Positions 1 through 5,073 of a stretch of 5,073 bases of DNA are shown one piece after another; positions within the stretch are counted from its first letter, which is position 1; each line of letters begins with the position of its first letter. The position numbers and the translations under genes were made by a program. The notes below the pieces were generated by a model that saw only the letters and a program-made list of their open reading frames with translations, was not told the origin of the DNA and ran no database searches. The stretch comes from Chryseobacterium sp. (GTDB lineage: Bacteria; Bacteroidota; Bacteroidia; Flavobacteriales; Weeksellaceae). The stretch spans positions 1 to 5,073 of the forward strand of contig RDDY01000221.1 of the NCBI GenBank assembly GCA_003852805.1, in the 5' to 3' direction.

Positions 1-1
1 C

Positions 2-1321
2 TTGCTTCGCGAAAAAACGCCTGAAATAGATTTTGTGCTGACCCAGACCGGTCGACCGAATGACGGCACCGACCCGACAGGCTTCTTCAACATCGAATTC
101 AATGTTCAACTAAAGCCTGAAAAGGAATGGCAACGAGGTCTGTCGAAAGATGAAATCGTGCAGCAGATGCGTGAACTGCTCCAGCAATATCCGGGCATAG
201 ACTTCGGTTTTAGCCAGCCGATACAGGATAATGTGGAAGAATATGTAGCGGGGGTAAAAAGTTCGCTCGTGATCAAGATTTTCGGTGACGATCTTTACGA
301 CCTGGAAAAATACGCCGACCTGGTAGCGAAGAGCATTGACAAAGTTCGTGGCGTTACCGACGTGAATGTGTTCAAGAACATCGGCTTGCCGGAGCTGAAT
401 ATCCAATTGCACGACAGTAAAATGGCGAAATATGGCGTGAATACAGCGGATGTTCAGGCAGTAATTGCAATGACCATCGGTGGTCAGGCGGCTACGACTT
501 TCTACGAAGACGAACGTCAGTTCGATATTGTGCTGCGTTTCGACAAAGAGTACCGCGACACGCCAGAGAAAATCGGCAACATCCAGATTCCGACAATCAA
601 TGGCCAGAACGTGGCGCTACAGGAAATAGCGACCATCAGTTACCAGACCGGGCCTGCATTTATTTATCGCGAAGGAAACAGCCGATATATCGGCATCGGT
701 TTCAGCATTGAGGGCCGCGACCTGGGCAGTACCATAGACGAAGCCAAGAAAGTTGTCGACCAGGAAGTAAAACTGCCGAAAGGAAACTATATGGAATGGG
801 CGGGTGAATTCGAGAGTAAAGAACGCGCGACCAAACAGCTGATGACCGTCATCCCTATTTCGCTGGTGTTGATTCTGATTCTGCTTTACAGCAACTTCGG
901 CAACCTGCGTGATACAGGAATTGCAGCTTTCACCATACCGTTTGCTTTCATCGGTGGTTTTATTTCGCTCTGGATTACCAATACCATTTTTGGCATCTCG
1001 GCGGGCATCGGACTGATTATCCTGTTCGGTGTAAATACTATTAACGGCATCATCCTGATTGCCGTGATGAAAGAATATTTGCGAAAGAATGATCTGAAAG
1101 AAGCTATCAGCATCGGCGTTCGCAGCCGTATTCGTCCGATTGTGATGATCGCATTGATGGGTTCGATGGGACTTCTTCCCGCCGCGTTGTCGACCGGTAT
1201 GGGGTCTGAGATTCAAAAGCCATTGGCGATTATGATTGTGGGTGGACTGTTGATTTGTCTTGTATTGTCCTTTACCGTTTTACCGGTAATCTTTTACTAC
1301 GCTTATCGTAAACAGCAGTAA
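2..1321 (+). CDS. Heavy-metal efflux RND transporter, CusA/CzcA family, C-terminal part (5' truncated by window)
   Basis: Inner-membrane proton-driven pump subunit that, with a periplasmic adaptor and an outer-membrane channel, expels metal cations. Only the last ~440 of about 1,000 or more residues are present; the frame is already open at base 2, so no start codon is assigned. Residues ~1-279 are periplasmic loop 2 (recognisable 'VIKIFGDDL' and 'GLPELNIQ' segments). Five hydrophobic helices follow, at about 280-299, 309-327, 331-353, 378-397 and 404-433, matching RND TM8-12. TM10 reads 'FGVNTINGIILI' (342-353), closer to the 'GVAVLNG' of CzcA-type divalent-cation pumps than to the Glu-bearing 'GVAAEFG' of CusA. 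'EYVAGVKS' stands where I recall CusA having 'DMLATGIKS', so Zn/Co/Cd/Ni is likelier than Cu/Ag (inference). The protein ends just after TM12 ('YYAYRKQQ'), so there is no C-terminal channel fusion. A terminator follows 20 bases downstream, suggesting it is the last gene of its operon. Confidence 0.95.
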   Translation: MLREKTPEIDFVLTQTGRPNDGTDPTGFFNIEFNVQLKPEKEWQRGLSKDEIVQQMRELLQQYPGIDFGFSQPIQDNVEEYVAGVKSSLVIKIFGDDLYDLEKYADLVAKSIDKVRGVTDVNVFKNIGLPELNIQLHDSKMAKYGVNTADVQAVIAMTIGGQAATTFYEDERQFDIVLRFDKEYRDTPEKIGNIQIPTINGQNVALQEIATISYQTGPAFIYREGNSRYIGIGFSIEGRDLGSTIDEAKKVVDQEVKLPKGNYMEWAGEFESKERATKQLMTVIPISLVLILILLYSNFGNLRDTGIAAFTIPFAFIGGFISLWITNTIFGISAGIGLIILFGVNTINGIILIAVMKEYLRKNDLKEAISIGVRSRIRPIVMIALMGSMGLLPAALSTGMGSEIQKPLAIMIVGGLLICLVLSFTVLPVIFYYAYRKQQ

Positions 1322-1341
1322 GCAACCTGTTGTAAACTGTG

Positions 1342-1371
1342 AAAACCCGGAACTGATGTTTCGGGTTTTTT
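1342..1371 (+). terminator. Rho-independent terminator after the RND pump gene
   Basis: A 12-bp stem with one G-T wobble pairs AAAACCCGGAAC (1342-1353) with GTTTCGGGTTTT (1358-1369) around a TGAT tetraloop. The 3' arm runs into six consecutive T residues (1366-1371). It begins 20 bases after the TAA stop. The A-rich left arm facing the T tract could also give some termination on the opposite strand, but no minus-strand gene is seen nearby. Confidence 0.88.
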
Positions 1372-1466
1372 GATGTTGGATGCACTGTAGTATTGCTTAC
1401 CTTTATCACTGTCAACCAACGAGATATAAATCAGATCCGTAATTACCATCCAAAAACCGCGTGGTC

Positions 1467-2153
1467 ATGTCTGAAAAATTTAAAGGCAAATACCGTAATG
1501 AATCTGCACGATTGCCGGGCTGGGATTATGGCAGCAATGCTGCCTATTTCATTACCATTTGCACGCACGATCGCCAGCATTATTTTGGTGAAATTGTGGA
1601 CGGGAAAATACAATTATCTCCTGCCGGTGCAATTGCACATGTGTTATGGTGCGAAATAAAGAACCATACACGGAATGTTGAATTGGGAGAATTTGTGGTG
1701 ATGCCGAATCATGTGCACGGGATTTTGATTTTGAATGGTGATGATAATAAAACCATCGATTGTGGCGACGGCGATGGTACGGCCGGCGACCGTAAGGCCG
1801 TTGCATGCAACGGCCCTACAATCAATGATCCTACCACGGGCGACGGCTCCGTCGGCGACAACGGCCCCACGGTGGGGCCGCCGAACAAAAACCAACGGAT
1901 GTCCGAAATTTCGCCAAAGGCCGGCACCGTATCTGCCATCATCCGTTCATACAAATCTGCAGTAACCGGATACTGCAATCTGCTGGGACTGCAATTTGCG
2001 TGGCAATCGCGCTTCCATGATCACATCATCAGGAACGATGAGGCGTTTTATCGCATCTCAGCCTACATTAAAAATAATCCTGCTAACTGGTGTACTGACC
2101 GCTTTTCGAAGTCTGAAAACAGCACCGGCAACAATGCTGACAATAACAGCTGA
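1467..2153 (+). CDS. REP-associated tyrosine transposase (RAYT, IS200-like Y1 domain)
   Basis: Single-strand DNA nuclease of the HUH/Y1 superfamily; the family cuts REP-type hairpins through a 5'-phosphotyrosine link. Start ATG 1467 (228 aa) gives the usual N-terminus 'MSEKFKGKYR'. An in-frame GTG lies two codons earlier (1461) and a TAA at 1440-1442 closes the frame. No Shine-Dalgarno is evident. Visible motifs are 'AAYFITICT' (25-33), the metal-binding HUH 'PNHVHG' (80-85; H82, H84), 'IRSYKSAVT' (159-167), 'FAWQSRFHDHIIRN' (177-190) and 'AYIKNNPANW' (199-208). Y200 is the likely nucleophile by hand alignment with the 'DYIYINP' segment of the E. coli family member. Residues ~91-142 are a Gly/Asp/Pro/Asn/Thr-rich insertion coded by GC-rich palindromic DNA. 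The C-terminal ~15 residues are Asn/Ser-rich. The conserved motifs are all intact and there is no frameshift. It sits alone after a terminator, and no terminal inverted repeats or target duplication were found, which fits a domesticated RAYT better than a mobile IS. Confidence 0.9.
   Translation: MSEKFKGKYRNESARLPGWDYGSNAAYFITICTHDRQHYFGEIVDGKIQLSPAGAIAHVLWCEIKNHTRNVELGEFVVMPNHVHGILILNGDDNKTIDCGDGDGTAGDRKAVACNGPTINDPTTGDGSVGDNGPTVGPPNKNQRMSEISPKAGTVSAIIRSYKSAVTGYCNLLGLQFAWQSRFHDHIIRNDEAFYRISAYIKNNPANWCTDRFSKSENSTGNNADNNS
1796..1815. repeat. Perfect 20-bp palindrome inside the RAYT gene
   Basis: GGCCGTTGCATGCAACGGCC is identical to its reverse complement over all 20 bases, centred between 1805 and 1806. 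The flanking bases (A on the left, C on the right) do not extend it. It codes for part of 'KAVACNGP'. As single-stranded DNA or mRNA it could form a hairpin, and as duplex DNA a small cruciform. Confidence 0.95.
1841..1854. repeat. Short inverted repeat inside the RAYT gene
   Basis: CGACGG (1841-1846) and CCGTCG (1849-1854) are exact reverse complements separated by CT. A real hairpin would open the inner pair and use five pairs with a four-base loop. It codes for part of 'GDGSVG' and lies between the 20-bp palindrome and the 1862-1880 inverted repeat. Confidence 0.85.
1862..1880. repeat. 19-bp inverted repeat with 9-bp arms inside the RAYT gene
   Basis: CGGCCCCAC (1862-1870) and GTGGGGCCG (1872-1880) are exact reverse complements around a single central G (1871). 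In a folded strand the innermost pairs would open to give a small loop on a very GC-rich stem. It codes for 'GPTVGP' and ends just before the conserved C-terminal half of the protein resumes. Confidence 0.92.
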
Positions 2154-2221
2154 CCAAGAAATTTAATGATTGAGAAACGAGTAGAATCCTTAAAAATAAA
2201 TGGAACCAGCAATTTAGAACC

Positions 2222-2268
2222 ACGGCAAACTGATTTCTGCAAGAATGCTTCTATCTGCAATCAGCCGT
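2222..2268. repeat. Imperfect bulged hairpin downstream of the RAYT gene
   Basis: ACGG (2222-2225) and CTGATT (2230-2235) pair with AATCAG (2259-2264) and CCGT (2265-2268), giving ten pairs with a four-base bulge (CAAA) on the 5' side. The 23-base loop can form a minor AAG/CTT inner stem. It starts 69 bases after the RAYT stop. A bulged stem near a RAYT resembles REP architecture, but only one copy is visible and no T tract follows, so it may be coincidental. Confidence 0.35.
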
Positions 2269-2645
2269 AAAACAGATATCTTAGCAAGCTGATTTCACCG
2301 TTGAACGAAATGATTCAGCCTCAAAAAACTGTACGATATAATGGATAGCAATTTTCATTTAAAAAGTGACAGCGAATGACCATCGGTCATGGAAAACAGC
2401 AGAAGCAAGGAAATGCCGATCAGCTAAGCGTTCTTACCGACTATAAGAAAGAAGCCGCGCGGCGATAAATCATCCCCATCGAAAAGGTTCAAACAGTTAC
2501 TTTAGTTCGATTTAAAAAGACAACATCATTTGGCTACGGTAACGATAAAGATGAGCCGTTACAGAGAAATGGCCGATTTATTGCAAGGCTGCAATCTCTT
2601 TAATTTTCCACCCTCATTTAACCGGTGCCGAATATGGATATTGGT

Positions 2646-2653
2646 TATATTTG
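2646..2653 (+). promoter_or_regulatory. Candidate Bacteroidota -7 promoter box (TATATTTG)
   Basis: TATATTTG matches the TAnnTTTG consensus of the Bacteroidota primary sigma factor exactly. It lies only 13 bases before ATG 2667, so transcription would start close to the start codon and give a nearly leaderless mRNA. No TTTG-type -33 element is found at the usual ~19-base spacing (positions near 2623-2627 read CGGTG), which lowers confidence. Confidence 0.4.
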
Positions 2654-2666
2654 GTAACCGCAATCT

Positions 2667-5073
2667 ATGAACCGCACCCTGTTTCGCTTCTTTTTGTTTT
2701 CTCTTCTCCTGCCTGCATTCGCTGCGGCGCAGGACAGCATCTTCATAAAAGTGTCGCCGGGCAATGGGCCGCATACTTTGCACGTGAGTCAGCGCTTGGT
2801 CTATACCAACCGCTCCGATGCACCGCTCGACCAAATCAAATTGTTGGCTTGGGCCAACGCCTACCGCACAAGCGGAACAACCCTTTCCACGCGTATGTTG
2901 GAGGACCGCAAAACCGACCTTCACTTCGCCAAGAAACATCAATTGGGATACTTGCAAAATCTCAGTTTGGAATCCGGTGTGTCAACGGTTTCGCGTATCG
3001 ACAAAGAGAATATATTCATCACATTGCAGCAACCGCTGAAACCGGGCGACAAGACAACGCTGAACATGCAGTACAACCTAAAGCTGCCCGATGCTCGCTT
3101 TACCAATTACGGTTACCACCCCACGGGCATGTTGTTGAAATATTTCTTCTTGATTCCCGATGCCTTTGACCACGAGAACAAACAGGAGCGTTTTTACAAC
3201 GATCTGGATCAAACCCAATTCCCAGGCGGATGGATGCAGGTGGCATTTGAGGGTTTCAATGACATGTCTTTCCGTTCTGATCTGCCGTCGGTGGACGAAA
3301 ACACCTTTGCGGGCCGGATAACCACGGAGCCCGAATTTTTGCTGTCGGATTTGGACTATCCCGTTTTCAACCTAATGACAGACGACAAAGTCGTGCGTGT
3401 TTCGTTAGGTTACAGGGTCAACGAAGATGAGGCCGCTTATCTCCGTATAATTTTACCTAAGCAACTGGCTTTCCTAAAAGAAAAGCTGGGTTATGTTCCC
3501 GATAAAATTTTCCTGAGCAGCAGGCAACGCCGCAAGAACGCATTTGTGGGTTCGGACGACATTGTTTTCAAGAAAATCAAATTGCAGCTCTTTACCGATT
3601 ACGAAAAAACCGACCTGAACTACATCGGTATTTTGGCGCAGCATATTGTGAACAAAGCCATTACGGCAGACCGCAATACCGGCCATTGGCTCTACGGCGG
3701 CCTGCGCACTTATTTAGAGATGCGTTATCTCAACGAAAATTATCCCGATCGGCTCTTGTTGGGTGACCTTCCTGAAACCCTTCGCGTCTGGAAAATTCAT
3801 CCGTTAAAATGGTTCCACGCAGCGAAACTGAAACTTAGCGAGCGTTACGCCTTAGGCTATCAATACATCATGAGCCAAAATCTGGATCAGAAAATCGCAA
3901 CGCCTTTGGACGATCTGAGCAATTTCAACGAAATGGCCATCAGCCGTTTCGAGACAGGCACCGTTTTCTATTTCTTGAGCGAGAAGATGGGCAAGGAAAA
4001 CTTTGAGAAATTCCTACACGATTTTGTTACAGCGCGCAATCGACGATATACCGATGGCGAAGATTTTTTGGAAAAGCTGACAAAAGCTTCCGACTCTTCC
4101 GCAGCTTTCATGGACGATTTTATTCGCAGGAAAAACCGAGTCAATTTTAAGCTACGCTCGTTCAAAAGAAAGGACGATCGGCTGGCGGTGAAGATAAAGA
4201 AGAACACAGACTTGGCCGTTCCTTTCTTGTTGGAAACCGAACAGGAGACCGGCGAGAAAAAGCAGTATTGGCAGGATACCGATACCTCGCGTGGAACGCA
4301 GATGTACAACATCCTTGACAACGGCAGCGACAAGATCATCGTCAACGATGATTATCTCTTCCCCGAAGCCAATTTCCGTGACAATTATCTCTACACCCAA
4401 GGGATGTTTGCCAATATGAAGAAGATTCGCCTGCGCCTGTTTACCGACATCCCCAATCCCGAATACAACCAGATTTTCGTAAATCCGCGCATCAGTTGGA
4501 ACAATTATGACAAGCTGATGCTGGGCCTAAACTTCCATAACAAAAGTCTTTTTGAGCAACAACTCAAATACAGCCTGATGCCTTACTACAGCTTCGGCAC
4601 AGGCACACTCACGGGCAGTGGCGGAGTGTCTTACAGTTTTATGCCGGCAAACAGTTTTTTCCGCAGCCTGACCGTCGGCACCTCGGCATCTTATTTCCAC
4701 TATGATTATAATTTGCCCTACACCAAGGTCAACACTTATGCGAACTTGAATTTCACCAAGAATCCGCGCAGTCAGATCGGCCGAAGCGTGTCTTTTTCTT
4801 ACAGTTATTTTCAGCGCGAACTGTCGCAGGAACTGATGATGAAGAACGACTACTCAAAATACAACATCTGGAACATCAACTACAACTACGCCGATAATAG
4901 CGCGATCCACGAGAAATATCTGAGCGCCGGCGTGCAGCTGATGGATGATTTCCAAAAACTGTCAGCGGAAGGCTATTACCGTTGGGAATTTGCTGCGGGG
5001 CGCAAACTCGGCGTTCGCGTTTTTGGCGGGTATTTCTTGACGAACAATACGCGCAACAATCTTTTTGATTTCG
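2667..5073 (+). CDS. Secreted M1-peptidase-like (predicted inactive) protein with C-terminal outer-membrane beta-barrel domain; 3' end beyond window
   Basis: The frame stays open for 802 codons from ATG 2667 to the window end. Residues 1-21 are a Sec signal peptide (Arg3/Arg7, hydrophobic core, 'AFAAA' before Q22); there is no lipobox Cys. Residues ~22-490 resemble the beta-saddle plus thermolysin-like and helical layout of M1 gluzincins: 'LAQHIVNKAI' (323-332), 'HWLYGGLRTYLEMRYL' (340-355) and 'FETGTVFYFLSEKMGKENF' from ~428 to ~446 align by hand with the HExxH helix, the 'WLNEGFASYLE' helix and the later 'Y.KG...L...LG...F' helix. The catalytic residues appear to be lost: HExxH reads QHIVN (325-329), the Glu ligand of WLNEG is Gly (G344), and no GxMEN is seen. 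Residues ~490-583 are beta-rich. From ~584, alternating aromatic/polar strands ('LMLGLNFHN', 'SVSFSYSYFQ', 'GVRVFGGYFL') suggest an outer-membrane barrel. Likely role: envelope-anchored binding or assembly protein; substrate unknown. No clear Shine-Dalgarno; -7 box 13 bases upstream. Coding is certain; fold assignment is moderately sure. Confidence 0.9.
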   Translation, partial: MNRTLFRFFLFSLLLPAFAAAQDSIFIKVSPGNGPHTLHVSQRLVYTNRSDAPLDQIKLLAWANAYRTSGTTLSTRMLEDRKTDLHFAKKHQLGYLQNLSLESGVSTVSRIDKENIFITLQQPLKPGDKTTLNMQYNLKLPDARFTNYGYHPTGMLLKYFFLIPDAFDHENKQERFYNDLDQTQFPGGWMQVAFEGFNDMSFRSDLPSVDENTFAGRITTEPEFLLSDLDYPVFNLMTDDKVVRVSLGYRVNEDEAAYLRIILPKQLAFLKEKLGYVPDKIFLSSRQRRKNAFVGSDDIVFKKIKLQLFTDYEKTDLNYIGILAQHIVNKAITADRNTGHWLYGGLRTYLEMRYLNENYPDRLLLGDLPETLRVWKIHPLKWFHAAKLKLSERYALGYQYIMSQNLDQKIATPLDDLSNFNEMAISRFETGTVFYFLSEKMGKENFEKFLHDFVTARNRRYTDGEDFLEKLTKASDSSAAFMDDFIRRKNRVNFKLRSFKRKDDRLAVKIKKNTDLAVPFLLETEQETGEKKQYWQDTDTSRGTQMYNILDNGSDKIIVNDDYLFPEANFRDNYLYTQGMFANMKKIRLRLFTDIPNPEYNQIFVNPRISWNNYDKLMLGLNFHNKSLFEQQLKYSLMPYYSFGTGTLTGSGGVSYSFMPANSFFRSLTVGTSASYFHYDYNLPYTKVNTYANLNFTKNPRSQIGRSVSFSYSYFQRELSQELMMKNDYSKYNIWNINYNYADNSAIHEKYLSAGVQLMDDFQKLSAEGYYRWEFAAGRKLGVRVFGGYFLTNNTRNNLFDF

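Larger units (their letters stand above)
1764..1880 (+). repeat. GC-rich palindrome-dense insertion within the RAYT coding region
   Basis: This stretch codes for the linker between the HUH half and the Tyr half of the transposase. It is about 68% GC over 1761-1885 by hand count, against about 38% over 1681-1760. GGCGAC occurs four times (1764, 1785, 1839, 1854), always in the same frame as Gly-Asp. CAACGGCCC(T/C)AC occurs twice (1808 and 1859), coding Asn-Gly-Pro-Thr. Several inverted repeats are embedded, the strongest of which are listed separately; a weaker one pairs TACGG (1778-1782) with CCGTA (1790-1794). The composition and repetition suggest sequence gained after the core gene formed, for example REP-like units kept in frame (inference). 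Confidence 0.75.
2154..2666. other. 513-bp AT-rich intergenic region with no supportable gene
   Basis: No reading frame here has a recognisable protein signature on either strand. Besides the hairpin at 2222-2268 and the -7 box described separately, it holds ATGACC/GGTCAT around ATC (2376-2390) and ATTGCA/TGCAAT around AGGC (2580-2595), the latter followed by a moderately T-rich run that could be a weak terminator. GTAACG and CGTTAC are also paired at distance around 2540-2570. None of these is strong alone. No tRNA, CRISPR repeats or transposon ends were seen, and no strong terminator follows the RAYT. Confidence 0.6.

Noticed and set aside
617..1216. 199-codon open frame on the minus strand opposite the RND pump
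   Set aside because: It lies wholly inside a clearly coding + strand gene with strong family motifs. Its translation is rich in His, Gln, Asn and Arg with no recognisable domain, as expected of an antisense shadow.
1388..1395. TAGTATTG as a -7 box for the RAYT gene
   Set aside because: It departs from TAnnTTTG at one conserved base, and the nearest TTTG (1369-1372, in the terminator T tract) is only 15 bases upstream, shorter than the usual spacing.
1393..1659. 88-codon + strand frame overlapping the RAYT start
   Set aside because: It is out of frame with the conserved RAYT sequence and its translation has no motif; it is a shadow of the real gene.
2337..2342. TATAAT resembling a sigma-70 -10 box
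   Set aside because: No -35 element sits at 16-18 bases upstream, the phylum appears to use TAnnTTTG instead, and the nearest downstream gene is over 300 bases away.
2376..2390. ATGACC/GGTCAT inverted repeat with a 3-base spacer
   Set aside because: A six-base arm pair is expected by chance in AT-rich DNA of this length, and no second copy or regulated start codon lies near it.
1322..2666. Classical insertion sequence with terminal inverted repeats around the transposase
   Set aside because: Reading both flanks by eye, I found no matching terminal repeats and no target-site duplication. Family knowledge also says RAYTs lack them, so it is annotated as a gene rather than a mobile element.
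2651..3169. 172-codon + strand frame overlapping the start of the M1-like gene
   Set aside because: It is in another frame from the 802-codon frame, which has a signal peptide and continuous domain structure. The alternative translation is low-quality, rich in Arg, His, Gln and Cys, with no motif.
3968..4400. Two minus-strand open frames (125 and 82 codons) opposite the M1-like gene
   Set aside because: Both are antisense to a well-supported coding region and neither shows a recognisable domain or a plausible start region.

Overview
The window looks like chromosomal DNA of a member of the Bacteroidota. It is moderately AT-rich, the two start regions that can be seen lack clear Shine-Dalgarno sequences, and there is a TAnnTTTG-type -7 box. 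The genes are also of types common in that phylum: a CzcA-type pump, a REP-associated tyrosine transposase of the 'YIKNNPANW' type, and a large secreted protein combining an M1-peptidase-like domain with a beta-barrel. Genus cannot be assigned from this sequence. All genes are on the + strand.

Layout. (1) Positions 2-1321 hold the C-terminal ~440 residues of a heavy-metal RND efflux pump (CusA/CzcA family): most of periplasmic loop 2 plus TM8-12. The 5' part lies outside the window. A strong intrinsic terminator follows at once (1342-1371). (2) Positions 1467-2153 hold a stand-alone REP-associated tyrosine transposase (RAYT, IS200-like Y1 domain) with intact HUH and Tyr motifs. Between its two conserved halves is a low-complexity linker of ~50 residues whose DNA is GC-rich (about 68% by hand count, against about 38% just upstream) and built from palindromes, including a perfect 20-bp one. 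(3) Positions 2154-2666 are a 513-bp AT-rich gap with no supportable gene, a few imperfect hairpins and a candidate promoter at its 3' end. (4) From 2667 a reading frame runs open to the window end (802 codons). It has a Sec signal peptide, an M1-aminopeptidase-like (gluzincin) region in which the zinc-binding and catalytic residues appear to be lost, a short beta-rich linker, and the start of an outer-membrane beta-barrel-like domain.

How they relate. The terminator separates the metal pump from what follows. The RAYT appears to be an independent insertion or domesticated gene between two unrelated cell-envelope genes, and nothing suggests that the three act in one pathway. The most interesting points are the predicted dead-peptidase/beta-barrel fusion and the palindromes written in frame into the transposase gene. 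I see no CRISPR array, tRNA, rRNA or clear multi-gene novel system.
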